From positions 39,870,117-39,934,116 of the forward strand of contig CM054113.1 in the NCBI GenBank assembly GCA_028673005.1: a DNA stretch of 64,000 bases, given 5' to 3'. The notes below the pieces were generated by a model. The model had not been told where the DNA came from. It did not search any database and saw only the letters and a list, made by a program, of their open reading frames with translations. The DNA is from Tanypteryx hageni. Its lineage: Eukaryota; Arthropoda; Insecta; Odonata; Petaluridae. This document shows, one piece after another, positions 26,630-46,669 of this stretch; positions within the stretch are counted from its first letter, which is position 1, and each line of letters starts with the position of its first letter. Made by a program: the position numbers and the translations under genes.

Positions 26630-27559
26630 GGTTGCCACCTCATGAGTAGTTGATTCCGAGAGATTTCCACCGAATGAATAGCAAATTTCGGGAGAAACCG
26701 GGAGGATTTTATCTAGGTCAAAAAACCGGGTGTGAGCAATGAAACTATTTTATTTAATTATTGGGAAACATATAATGATATTTAATATTTATTTTATTGT
26801 TAAATTTACAGTTGCCATCTTGTAAATTGTTGATTCCGGAAGTTAATAGGTTAAAAAAAAGCTAATGAGTACCATAAAATTTGGTTTATTTATCATTTAC
26901 AAAATATATTAATGTTTAACATTAATTTTGTTTTAACATTACTCTATGAATTATAATAACAAATTCGTAAAAATAGCATTACTTCAAAAGCCGTGTTTCA
27001 TTTATGTAATTTGAATTTGTATTTTGAACTACTCTAGCAGTCTCCAAAAGATCTGATTTTGACAGAAAAAGGCATAGAAATCTTTAGGTGAGTAATTAAA
27101 ATTGGTGTATACTGAAATTTCCGCCTTGACATGATGCACACTTAATTAGTTTCGACCTTTACTCAACAAAACATTAATGACATTGAATACATGTTCGCAG
27201 GTTTCGTTGGATACTGAAACTGACAGCACAAACGTTACAATTTTGCTTAATTCTCCGCCAACCTCATTTACTTTTGAAAAGAAATCTAAAACAATGGTGA
27301 ATGTTTCTAGATTGGTTTAAATTGTAATAAAAATCAGGCGACCCGTCACTGGCCCGTCAGATTTGGTAACCAACATGGTTCTGTATAAAGAGGAGATTTA
27401 TGCATTAAGTATCGTTTCATTGAATTAGATTCTACCAAAATCTCAACTTAATATAAGGTAAAAATATTAGTAAAGCTGAAAATTACATCATTACAAAGAT
27501 TCTGGGCTCCCGAACAAGGTCTACCAGATTCTAGGAGAAATGTATCTATGGTGGGTTAA
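26627..27559 (-). mobile_element. hAT-like element B, inverted relative to A (unit 1)
   Basis: Starts tagggttgccacctcatgag, the reverse-complement counterpart of the right end of A, and follows the reverse complement of A through agcagtctccaaaagatctg, ctcaactt- and ccagattctaggagaaatgt-type landmarks. The match ends near 27559. It is diverged from A (many substitutions) and carries the same transposase remnant on the minus strand (about 27010-27200). Unit 2 copy: 54273-55204. Confidence 0.65.
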
Positions 27560-30500
27560 ATTTTGTAAATCAAATCTTTTGAACGCGTTTAATTCATGAA
27601 AAATAAAACGTTTATGTAGCCCATAGTAGGTAAACGTTTACAATAAATTCAGAATCTCTGATATTGTCATCAGTTTCCAGTTAGTACCCTGTAAAATAAA
27701 AATAAAAATCTTGTAGCATATGAATCGTCATTGTCTGTTCTACGATAACTGCAATCTCGATTTTTTTATTTTCACAAAATTTCGTGTGCATGTTCAAATA
27801 ACTTAAGAGACGACTGCCAATAGTTTTTCTAGAACACCACACTTATAGTTCCTGAGCTAATTTTTAAGTCTTATCCAATCAAAACGAAATTTAGCGGACA
27901 CACAGAAAACATCAAACAACGAAGAAAACGCAAAATAAAAATTTCACTAAAAGGTACCCCAGAGGCACGCAATTTGCGTTGGCGCGGTCTCTTATGTTGA
28001 ATCCCTGTGCACTTGGTCTGTTTGCTTGATTATCCGTTTGTCTGTCCTGCTATAACTTTTGTCTCAACGAGGAGACAAGGCTCAGGTTCGACGTCTCTTT
28101 GTACCTGTCATTCATTTTCTTTGAATTTTAGCGTGCAGCCCTACTACTCTACGGCATTCGGCCTTCCTGCTTCAGAAACCATCACGTTTCATATAAATAA
28201 TATTACAAACTGAAAATAATATCTGCGATGACTGCCTAAGATACTTCTGCTCGCATACGGCAGTGTTTTTAACAATTTATTAAAAAAAATGTAAAATGAC
28301 CTTCGATAAAACAATTAGGTATTCTGCGAGAGAGATTTGTGAATAAGATCATTTTCATTGTTTGCTAAATGATATTGTCTTAAAATAATTTTTAATTGTT
28401 AAAATTTTCATTTTCGTGTGGTAACATTGATGCAAAACGTGAGAATGTGACAAGTCAACTCAATGGTATGGAGAAGTAAGTAATGATAGATGGTAGATGA
28501 ATCGCCAATGACGAAGGCTGCTTTGTATCCGAAACACATACCTACTTTTCGCAACTTTTCCTGGATATCGGAGGGACGTATTCCACCAACTTAATCTTTT
28601 CGGCAATTATGAATTTGGAAGGAATTAGGTAAACCGATTTTGACAAAGGTTTGTATGAAGCAGGCGTGCAATATAAAATAGCAATTTCAAGATGTTTACT
28701 GTAGATATGGAAAGCAAGGCTGCCACAATACAACGGATAAAATATTATTTTTACAAGTATTTGTGTTTAACTATTCTCATCAATTTGAACCAAATTTAAT
28801 ACTTTTAATATAAACATAACATATCATAATAAATAAGCAAAATGTCGTATTTCAACCGGGTCGATTAAACAGGGCTACCATGATATCAAAGTTAGAATGT
28901 TTCTGTAACTATGAATTTGGAAGGTATTGGCAGAACGGATTTCAAAGAAATTTCGTTTGTAGGGCGAGGTGACGAAAAGCACCGCTGTACCACGGAAAAA
29001 CATATATAACCCCTACTTGTTGTATATTAAAATTGTATTAAAAGGAAAGAAGGCGGATTAGGGCTTTCCATAACTACTTGTTTAATATAGAAGTTCTCTC
29101 AATAGGACATATTTACCTTCAAACTTCAAGAAAATATATTCTTCTCTTACCAGAAATTTCCTAGAAGGATTGCGGCTGTCGTACTCGCACGTACGCACGC
29201 ATTATTTGACCATTACCTCTCCCTCTATTTTCCTTTCCTTCTAAAACACCCCTCAATGCCCTAAACGCTGCCTGACTGAGTGCTTACCTCCTCATCTTGG
29301 AGACGTCTGCATTTCGGCATGCAAGGTAATTAATTTAATTTTAATTAATTTAATTTAATATTATGATCCCCAATAATTCTTCGAAAAATATAACTTAGGG
29401 GTGCGCTTCTAATTAATTGAAAATAGTGACGCTATATGTAAGATATTGGGTGGAGGTAGAAATGAACGACAGATTTTCATTAGGTCAAATGAATGTCGAT
29501 TATTAGGTGTGATTCGTCAGCATTATGTGAGCATGGAATGAAAAATCGCAACTCCCTAGTATCAAATATATTAATAAGCATTAAAATGGATTTCATTTAT
29601 GGTTTTAACAATGGCCTCCCTGAACAAACAAAAAATTACACGAGCCCGATCGTGTATCTCCTCTGCCCTCAGCAGCACTCGATGTGATGACACGCATTTT
29701 ATTATCGTGGTTGTGTCCTTCGATATGCGTGGGCGTTAACAATATTCCCATAGTGTCAACGTTAGCTATCATGAAGTTGCGACCTTGCAATATGTCGGAG
29801 TTTCTCCCGCCCACTTTCTTGGATTATTAATCGCCCTACTGGGTTTTAGGGGTCTCCATTGCATTATCGTAATAGACATTTTATCCCCGGGCGCTAATCA
29901 TTATATTGCATACGATCCTACAGGCATCATACAAATTCACAAAGTTACCCTCCCAATCATTTACTAAAGAACTGACGCTTTGTAAAATCAAAGAACGTTC
30001 ACACGCTTCTTCCGTATTTTCGCCACTATTTAGCATCACTTCCGATGAAAGCTAGTTCCTTACGAGTGCATTTAACGGATTACGAATATGCATATCCCAC
30101 GAGAATTTGCGACAAATGGCGATTATCAATTAAAAAGTTTTAAGTCGTAATTTTTAAAATGGAGGAGTATCTGAATCTCTCCGAGTTGTGGCTCGAGTTG
30201 AATTTGCAAACGTAAAGGACACCTATCGCATTGAACTGCTTTCGCTTGCGTCCGATGCCCACCGAACACCGCGGCTGGACGTCAATGCTGCACTCATTTT
30301 TTCCTATTCCAATTGGACCAGGAGGGCTTCCCAGTAACGTATGACTTAGCAGCACGTGTAACCTGCCCTTAACAGACCCACCGTGGCCGAATCCTTCCCT
30401 CCCAGCTGTTACCTTTTCCTCCGAAATTACTTTTTTCCCACCCGATGTTCTTGTTTATTCTATTTGTCGCTCGTTGGAAAATAATCACATAGCTGAAAAA

Positions 30501-31655
30501 GAATGCATAAACTTAACTCCTTATTACTGGCCAGGATGATGAAACTGGGCAATAGTTGTATTCCGATAGACAACTAAGCCCACAGTTTTCGGTACGTATA
30601 GAAAATATCCCATTCCTATAGACTTTCGACACGGAAATTCCACAGTATTTGTCGTTTGGCAGGTGAACGTGAGATTTTTAAACCTTGCTTTAAATTAAAA
30701 CGTATAGCATTATCGATTAATAATGAAATTTGGAGAATATTCAGCTGAGTTAAACGGAATTCTAATTCAGATCGTCGCATTTTGGATGAAATGGACTTCA
30801 CGTAAATATTAGCCTCGTTCGGAAGTTTAATAATCTCGCTATGTAGGGAATCGGTTCATTATACCTCAAAGTTCCTCCAGATTTGAAAATGCCCAAAGAT
30901 TTTATGAAGCTAAAGCAAACCTTACAAATAAATAACTGATGTTATGTAATATTTCATTACGATTGTGATAAGAAAACGATTTAGATTGCTATTTCGGCAC
31001 ATCATAGCAATAGCTCATATTAATATGGTTCATTCCTAAAAATAAATTTGCGATCCATCACATAGACGATGATTCTTGATTCAAGTAAATGCTGGCAGTT
31101 ATCGAAGATTCAGGAGTAGTCCCTCTTACTAACGTTAATAATGGTTCCATTTTATGAAGTTTTTAAATAATCCATGCAAGATTAACACTCTTTTGAAGTA
31201 CGATCTGCTCATTTACGAAAGAAGTTTCATATTCGTGCTACATCTAGCGCTAAATGTCTAAAGAATATCTTAAAATATACATACAAATTATACAATTAAT
31301 CAAGAATAAAGTTTTAATTGGAATAAAGAGCGCAATAACGATTATCTTTATTAGTGTTTGTAAATACGAAATATCGACAGTTTCTTCCACGTAAAATAGG
31401 TGTCACTTCTGTTTTTAGAAAATATTCATTTTTTTATAATTAATTTTCAAATAAGAAAAATTAGCGTTTTATTATATTGCAATAGAAATTATTTTGTATT
31501 ATTCATGTACCGTATTTCTCGTAATTAAAAAAATGAATTTAAAATTTTAAATGATCAACTGATGTCGCTATGAGAAGCGCCATCTTGGCTTTGGTTTTTC
31601 ATTATGCGGAAATGCGGAATGTCAACTACGGTTGACTTGAATGCTACTTTGCAGC

Positions 31656-32526
31656 GCTCTACCAGTCATCATCGAAAATTTTATCAGCAAAAAGAAGGTT
31701 TAGCAATGGGCTCTCCTTTAACTCCCCCCTTCTGTCAGACATTTATATGGATGATTTAGAATCAATATAATTTAATTCCAATAACCATTCTATAAAACAT
31801 ATCTTTTATTGGTTCAGATACGTCGATGATGTTCTATGCTGTTGGACCGTGAGCCATCGACAATTAAATTCCTATCTTATATTTTTAAACTCAATTCACA
31901 AAAAATTAAACGTTTTTGACCTAAGCATCACAATTCATAATAATAAGCATCATTTTGAAATATACAGAAAACCAACATATACATATCAAGTAATTCCTGC
32001 TGATTTCTCCCACCCATTATCTCACAAACTTGCAGTTTATCATGCCATTTTACACCGTTCAGTAAACATTCCCATATCCAGCTCTGATTTTAACAAAGAA
32101 TTGGAGATCATTAAATATATATCCAACAAGAATGGATATACCAACCAGTTAATTGATAAACTGCTTGACGAAAAATTTCGCAAATTAGCCACATCCAACA
32201 TTGCTTCTCTCTCTCTCTTATTAAATCAAAAGCCCCTAAATGGTGTAAATTACCCAGAATGGAATCGTTGAAACGCAACGTCGTCTAACTCCAAAAGACG
32301 CACTTTCAGACTTAGAAAATTATCTCCCGCCCACTATTTTTCTTTTAATCCTTATACCCTCGTATTTATAGGATTATTGGTGTAATTTGTTGCTCCAGAT
32401 TTTTAAAATATATTGTCAACAGAAAAATCAACCTGTCAAATGTTTCATTGGTTTAATGACTGATACGCGTGCAAATGCAATGATTAGAATTCATAACAAT
32501 TTCGGCTCCCATCCAAAGTTTCCCAA
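31656..32526 (+). mobile_element. Remnant of second Penelope-like RT (unit 2 copy)
   Basis: Copy of the unit 1 RT remnant at offset 27626, with the same YVDD region, frameshift and stop. The 140-codon thumb stretch is 31849-32271 and unchanged in translation. Confidence 0.8.
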
Positions 32527-32917
32527 TAGATAATATTCATAAAATTCTCTGAAATCGCGCAGAAATTGTTTTTAAAAAACAACCGACCAAAGGTGAAGTG
32601 CGTATGAGGAAACCCGTTTGTGAAAAAGAGGACCGAAAGGAAGCTCTGAGAATCTCTGAACTTGGATGGTTGGCGACCGAAAGTAAAACGTTATTTTCCC
32701 TTGACTCAAAATATCATTTAAGGATTGATTCTCTGTTCCACAAAGAACCTTTTCGCGACAAGATTTTTAGCAATATAAAGGGGGGTGATATAGGTATACA
32801 TATGTACTTCGTCGGCTATATTGGTGGAAGTGCATTGTTGCACGCCTTGACGACCGTGTACATTAAAATTCCTTAGCAACGCCGAGTTGAATGTCTACGT
32901 GAGTTTCGTGTTTTCAG

Positions 32918-32996
32918 GATGCGAATTTTATTGAATTTTGCGCGCCAGTTAACTACTCTGGCTACGTACTGCAGGGGAAAACCTCCAGATGGACAA
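32918..32996 (+). CDS. Candidate alternative first coding exon (unit 2)
   Basis: Identical to the unit 1 exon. ATG is at 32919-32921 and the gtaagt donor at 32997. It joins in phase 0 to the carrier exon at 34815. Confidence 0.45.
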
Positions 32997-34814
32997 GTAA
33001 GTTTCTTTCTGTTGATAATCACGTATAAATAAATGGAAATATGATATTAATAAATGGGTGTTCTAAGTGCAATGTTCAATCATTGGGTTCTATAATTGGG
33101 ACCAACTGCTCGGAAAGCGTGATAAAATCAGTTCTTTATTATTCTAAGTTAGTTGATTTAGCGTAGCTATCCCGTTTGATCGTTAGCAAACATAGCGAAG
33201 TCAGGTTAATGATCAGGGCTGGAAAAATTCAAGATGACATGTCGCCATAAGATCCATCTTGGCGCTATTTTTTGCAATGTATTGTGAACTCTGTATAAAT
33301 ATTATGCCGGTTGCAAGTGTAATAAGGTTAAAGAAGATAGTATCTTTCGTACCATAACGTAAATAATATTAATAGTAATATATTTTGACAGTATTGTGCT
33401 GGTTGGCTTTCTCTCCCTGTTTTTGTACTTACATATCGCCTTAATAGGGTAACTTAGCTCACTTATCGTTATTTTGAAACCACCTATTCCTACCGGAAAG
33501 TGTGATAAAATCAGTTATTTATTATTCTAAGTTATATAAGTTTGCGTAGCTATCCCGTTTGATCGTTAGCAAACAGAACGAAGTCAGCTCAATGATCAGG
33601 GCTGGAAAAATTCAGGATGCCATTTTGCCATAAAACCTATCTTGGCGCAATGTTTTCCAATTTTATTGTGATCTCTACATAAAAATTATGTCGGCTGGCA
33701 TGTGTAAGGTTAAAGAAGAGAGTATCTTACGTATAATAGTGTAAATAATATCCCCAAACTTTTTACTAGGCTCCAGAACTTAGTTGTTTTGAGTTATACT
33801 TCCCCCTAATCCTCGTAGGTAATAATAGCCCTTGCAAGTGAGTGATTAAAGCTGTATCGTCGCCAGATTTTTTGTGGCGCAGAGTTCCCATCTAGTTGCC
33901 AGACTCTTCCAACTCCATCTTGTCCGCTAAGTGAATTGCAGGGTAACTTGTAGATGTAGATAGGCCGTGTGCTGTTTACCCCTAACTCTCGTAAATAGAA
34001 AACGAACTGAGTGCTCTTCATTCAGCCGCCAATTCTCTTGCCTTAGCAATGAAAGTGACGACACGCCAGGGGAAGACGCTTCAGTGTCCAGCCTTAAAAA
34101 ATAAATGACTTCGTTTTGGTTTCCCCCCGGAGAAGATGAGGCAGTTGAGAGGCTTTGACCAATTTGTTCTTGTAAATAGCCGGTCCCGGGTGTTTTTATC
34201 CTAAATGAATGGCTTAAAAATGTATATTTTGACCAGATACCGTGCGCTCGATGATATTAATATTTCGTTAAATATATCTATGAATTTAATTTGTGGAAAG
34301 CCATGGTAGAATTTGATTTTTAACGTATTACTATTAGAATGTGATGAATATAGAAATTTTTTGGGCAAGCGTTATTTCTCGCGGCATATAAATTAGGCAC
34401 ATTCAAGAATATATTCCGCTTTATTCATCCATGAATGGTCTAAAAACGTTCCATCGATTTTCGTAATTTTTTGACGAAAACGTTTTAACATTTAACTATA
34501 TAGATGCTGTCTGCGAGAGACCGCCTAAATTATAGTGTCAAATTACCGCCTAGTTTATATTTTACAAACAAAGTGAATATAATTTTTTTATTACTTAACC
34601 CATGGCATTATTTAACGTGGAGAACCAAATTGTAGATGTAGATATTGAAATAATCATAATAAATTAATAAACAGTGGCGGTCTGGAAGACCGCACCGCAG
34701 ATACGTGTTCGTAATTTCACTGCAGTAGTTAAATGTTTAAGATGGTACGGAGGGTGTAATAACGGTCGAAGTACTATGAAGTGTCGTTTCACCCGCTCCA
34801 CTCTTCCTCTTCAG

Positions 34815-41288
<6,474 letters not shown>

Positions 41289-41411
41289 TTAGGATGTTTT
41301 ATTTATTTAAAGAAATTGTGTTTAAATTCATAAGTATTCTATTTGACTTGAAAGGCTTTCGCAGCGTTGCTGAATGCTGGTGGAGGGTTACGGGTTTCGC
41401 TGCGTTGGCGG

Positions 41412-41996
41412 CCCCTTCATCCGGCGGAACTAAAAAACCGAAAGAGAAACCTTCGGGGGAACGACCAAAGCCCACAGCCTACGCAAAAATTCCCTTCATC
41501 GCCGGGACATCAGAACGCATAGCCAGGGTTCTACGAAAAGAAAATATCGTCGTCCGTTTTAACACGCTAAGAAAAGTAAAAGAAGAACTTCCGTCTGCGA
41601 AAGATGCACTCGACCCGCTAACATCTGAAGGAGTCTACAGGATTCCAAGCAGCTGCGGACACGTATACGTCGGACAAACAGGACGATCCATTCGCTGGCG
41701 CTTAGGCGAACATAATCGGGCCATGATGAATAAGAAATGGAGGGAGTCGGCCATAGCGGAACACTTCACCTCCGGCCCGGGACATAAAATCACGCTCGAG
41801 GAAACGCAATTGCTCGCGAAAGAAGATCGATATTTTCCGAGGTGAATTCGCGAAGCTATTGAAATCGAAAAACATCCATTCAATTTCAACCGGGACGACG
41901 GTTTGCACATCAGCCCAACATGGAAGCGACTCTTCCAACGGAAACGTGAAAGGGAAGAAAAATACGTTGGAGCAACCGCCAAAGAGAAAGGGATAG
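41412..41996 (+). pseudogene. 5'-truncated Penelope-like C-terminus with GIY-YIG (copy 1, unit 2)
   Basis: Same broken endonuclease fragment as in unit 1, with the same premature TGA (41843-41845). Confidence 0.85.
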
Positions 41997-42991
41997 CAAC
42001 TCGAACGAGCCAATCAGCGATGGATAACGGTTAAACTAGGAAGACCGAGCGGATATAAAAGCTGATCCCTACCATCGGATCTCATCGATCGGCTCATCGA
42101 AAACATTGATCGATCGATCAATCGATCATTCGCCGGCTTATGGTCAGCGACTCAACAATAACGAACTCCTCTAGCTATTCCGTTGCTCTGGCTGGTGTTT
42201 GGAAAACTCCCCCTGGGGAGGAAGTACTGTAATCCGCTGTGGCCCAGACCTACCAGGGCCTTCTAAGCGTGACCAGGATCTACTCAGGGGTAAACCGCAC
42301 GCCTTGCTGCGAGCGGAGCACCTGGGGGAACCTTGCACGGTCACACTTTCTCTCTTGCAGCGGGGGGTGGCTAACATAGGTCCACCTTCTCACCCGCACA
42401 TCGTGTTCTTTTGACTATTCGGACAGGTGGCAGTTGGTAGGCTAGAGGGGAAGGGCTTCAGCCCCCTCAGCTTTAAACCCGCTCTGCGAAATATCGCTGC
42501 TCAGATCACCGCCGGCAAAAAAGGTACAACATAGGACGATTCCTCCTAGGACGAACGTCGATACATCATTACCCAGTAATATCAAACACATCCTCTTCGG
42601 AAAAGATTTTAAGATTGACGCCGGTCCAAACGACCGGAAAATTGACTCCCAATATCTGACTTCGAAAGACCGGCTAGTAATTCTTGACAGCACACCAAGC
42701 CAAGGGAAACCAACTGACGAAGGCCATTTCAAGGGCCAAAACAACAACGATAACTCCCAACTAGCCCCTATCCAAGAGGATGCTGATACACGAGCTAGAA
42801 AGTCCATTGGCACGGGCACCTTTCAACAGCCAAAGAAGAAGCGGAAGACAAAATTTAAGCCATACTTCACCGCTGCCGAGACTATTGCCGTCCAACACTA
42901 AACGGTAGAAACCAACAACCGCTACGACCCGCTCCCCAGAGACGCTAATACAGACGTCACTCCGGGGCCTGCTTCCAGCTCCCCTCCCGCC

Positions 42992-44050
42992 GAGCCATCC
43001 CAGACATGTCTACCTAAGCCGCCAGCAATTCAATTATATGAATTGGCAGACTTCCGACAATTTATAACAGCCGTCATGAGTGTCATAAAGGACCACTCTT
43101 TCCAAGTGACATCACGTAGGCAATATACCAGGCTACAGCTAACCAATATAGAAGACCACAAAAGTGTGCAGACTATGTTAAGAGAAGAACAAGCACAGTT
43201 CTCCACCTGGGGGACCATAGAGGAAAAAACCCCTAGCTTTACCATAAGAGGGCTTTATACAATAATGGAAGAATCTTATCTCAAGGAAATTCTGGAGGAC
43301 ATGAAGGTTCCAGTCTTACGCACTCGTCAGATTCGCCGAGCTTACAAATCACCCCTAGGGACATTCGTAGTATCAACCCTCGCCACAGCCCAAGGATGGG
43401 ACCCAAAAGATTTCCTCCGATGGACTTCCATCGGGAATTCTTGAGTCCACATTCTACGATACCAACATGAAGAACCACAAATGTGCTTCCAATGCAATCG
43501 TTTCGGACATTCATCAACGTTCTGCCCAGCGGCACCTCGATGCTATAACTGTGGCGGCCTCCACCTGAAGAAAACCTGCCCGAAGAAAAAGGAGGATGGT
43601 CCTGCCACATGCTGTAACTGTGGAGGCCCACATCCCGCCTTCTATAAGACCTGCCCGGTATACCAACGAGAGGCAAGGAAATGGTTTGGATCGCTGGAAA
43701 CCTCTCAGCCCCAGCAGGCACCCCCTGCCTATGTACCGGAACCAGCTCCAAGAGGCAACGCCTGGGGCAGCAAAAGAAAGAACGCAGCACATCCACACCA
43801 AAATTCGGACTTCCCACCACTCCTGCATCCCGCAGCCACAAACGGCGAGACGATACAGGAACCCAACGTCACCCTTCGCCACAGACAGATACCACCTCAA
43901 CCTGAACCAACTACAGATAATCCATCTTTCCTCCCGACAACGGATTCGGCCCTAACCTCCCTCCTTACATCAGTCCTGCAGAAACAAATCGCGGCCCTTG
44001 GACAAGTGCTTGCCCAACTGTCCGGCCAAATACTGACTATGCATGGATAA
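42992..44050 (+). pseudogene. non-LTR ORF1 (gag) with zinc knuckles (unit 2)
   Basis: Copy of the unit 1 gag pseudogene with the same in-frame TGA (43442-43444), three knuckles and ORF2 overlap. Confidence 0.75.
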
Positions 44051-44459
44051 GAACACCCAGCTCTCCGGAATAGTCCTTATCACCTGGAACTGCAACGGTG
44101 GTATAAGAACAAAAACACCTGAACTGCTAGCTTTCCTCGAGGGAAACAACGTCACAGTAGCTCTTATACACGAAACACACCTTAAGCCATCTTGGAAATG
44201 GGCGGCACCCGGATTCAAGGTATTTCGAACAGACAGGGAGGGCAGACTAGGAGGAGGAACAGCCATCCTTGTTAGAGAGGACATTTCAGCATATGAAGTA
44301 ACGATTCCTCAGAAAAGACATCGGAAGCTACAGCCGCCATTCTTCATACAGCGAGTGGACCTGTCCAATTAGCATCCTGCTACCTCCCAGCCCAACCACT
44401 GAAAGCTTAACCGCACAGTAGTGGAAAGCTCTCACTGAGGCAAATTCATACAGCTGACG
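44043..44459 (+). pseudogene. non-LTR ORF2 AP endonuclease fragment (unit 2)
   Basis: Same truncated, frameshifted endonuclease start as in unit 1. Confidence 0.75.
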
Positions 44460-44465
44460 GGATCT

Positions 44466-44524
44466 CATTTCATCTCCTGAAGATGCAGACTGCAATGTCT
44501 GCGAAACGTCGAGAGCCAGAAATG
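44466..44524 (+). ncRNA. Hammerhead-ribozyme-like fold in Penelope tail (unit 2)
   Basis: Identical to the unit 1 motif; core ctgaaga at 44477-44483. Confidence 0.4.
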
Positions 44525-44579
44525 CCGCCAACGCAGCGAAACCCGAAAACCTCCACCGGCATTCAGCAACGCTGCGAAA

Positions 44580-46669
44580 GCCTTCAACTCAAAATGATAT
44601 CCCTCTACGGGGAGAACATCCAGAGGAATTGTAGGAGATTCGAGCGTCTCCACAAACAGAAGTGCAAACGTTTGTCATCACTCGCCTTTTTCAACAAGCC
44701 AAGTACTCCTGCGTAAACGCATACGCTCCACGAGTTACGCGCTTCTTCAATGCGCTCATAATCTCTACCATCACCACCTAGAGCTTGCCTCCGTTATGTC
44801 TCACGAAGACTGAGAACAAAGCCACTATATCACCACCACCTCAACCAAAACCCAGTGGTCTTTCAAAGATAAGCAGGTTAAGAAATTTTAAAATCTCCAT
44901 AAGAATCAACATCCAGATCCGACGCCGAGCCACGACTAGATGATTTACAACCTAACGGACATCAATTTCTCCGATGCAGCAAAATCAGTCTTAGCGAAAG
45001 GTCTGAACATCGCTATTGCTCCCAACAAAATACCTAATGAAGAAATTGTCTGGGAGTGGAAGCGGCCATCCGAAATCTGAATTCTGAATTCTGAATCTGA
45101 GGTGGCGCGTATTATTCGTAAAGCAAGACCACCATCCTCCAACATCTCAACAGCCGAAAGACAGGCCATCAAAGTTTTGAAAAACAACAAAAGCATCTTG
45201 ATTTTACAGGCAGATAAGCGAAACGCCACCTTAATCATCTCCTCGGAGGATTACGACGAGAAGATCCGCAATCTGCTGGACGATCCAACTTACTCCACAC
45301 TCAAAGGCGACCCGACGATGAAAACCGAAAGGAAAAACATAGAGCTGATTAAGAAACCCTCTATACATATAAAAACCAAAGTAACCTACCGTCGTCATCA
45401 TCCAGGCCTACACGACTATATGGGTTACCAAAAATACACAAGAACGACGTTCCTCTGAGACACATCGTCCGCGCCATCGGCTCCCCAACATATCGGGCTG
45501 TCAAAATACTTCGCACGCAGCTTACAGACGTACATAGGCGGAACGGAATCGCAAGTGAAGAATTCAGCACATTTTATAGAAAGGCAAAACGACATGAAAG
45601 TATCGGAGAACGATATTCTAGTAAGCTTTGACGTGATCTCACTCTTCACTAAGGTTCCCATAAAGGACGCCGAGCCATGAAAAGACGATTTACATCCTAA
45701 CGGACGTCAATTTCTCCGATGCAGCAAAATCAGTCTTAGCGAAAGGTCTGAACTTCGCTATCGCTCCCAACAAAATACCTAAGGAAGAAATTGTCGTGGG
45801 AGTGGAAGCGGCCATCCGAAATCTGAAATCGAACCAAGCAGAAGAAATGCGCCAAGAGGTGACGCATATTATTCGTAAAGCAAGACCGCCAACCTCCAAC
45901 ATCTCAACAGCCGAAAGTCAGGCCATCACAGATTTGAAAAAACAAGAAAAGTATCGTGATTTTATCGTCTGATAAGGTGAACGCCACCGTAATCATCTCC
46001 AAGGAGGACTACGACGAGAAGATCCGCAATCTGCTGAACAACACAACTTACTCCCCTTAAAAGGCGACCCGACGATGAAAACCGAAAGGAAAATCCGAGA
46101 GTTGATTTAGAAATCATCAATACCTATTTAAGACCAACGGAATTTACTGCCGTCATCATCCAGGCCTCCACAACTGTTTGGGTTACCAAAAATACACAAG
46201 AACGACGTTCCTCTGAGACCCATCGTCAGCGCCATCGGCTCCCCAACACATCGGCTGTCAAAATACTTCGCACGCAGCTTACAGACGTACGTAGGCGGAA
46301 CGGAATCGCACGTGAAGAATTCAGCACATTTCATAGAAAGGCTAAACGACATGAAAGTTTCGGAGAACGATATTCTTGTAAGCTTTGACGTGACCTCACT
46401 CTTCACTAAGGTTCCTATAAAGGACTCCATCGAAATCTTGAAGGAGCTTATACATCATGGACTGCCGGCAGACTATCCGTAGTTAACAGAATTCTGCCTC
46501 ACCAACAACTACTTCCTGTGGAACGGACAGTTTTACGACCAGAAGGAGGGAGCAGATATGGGCTGTCCTCTCTCCCCCGTCATAGCCAATCTATATATAG
46601 AGCATTTCGAGTCTAAGGCGCTAGTATCATGTGGTCCTCAACCTTCATGCTGGCTGCGTTACGTGGATG
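44580..46669 (+). pseudogene. Penelope-like copy 2: N-terminus and RT up to YVDD (unit 2)
   Basis: Copy of the unit 1 RT pseudogene. An extra A in a run near 45941 adds a frameshift not present in unit 1. Confidence 0.85.
44921..46422 (+). repeat. Tandem duplication inside the Penelope RT (unit 2)
   Basis: Segments 44921-45665 and 45666-46422, same arrangement as unit 1. Confidence 0.85.

Larger units (their letters stand above)
42086..44459 (+). mobile_element. jockey-type non-LTR retrotransposon fragment (unit 2)
   Basis: Copy of the nested element with the same ggatctcat duplication (42077-42085 and 44460-44468). One P to S change falls in gag. Confidence 0.75.
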
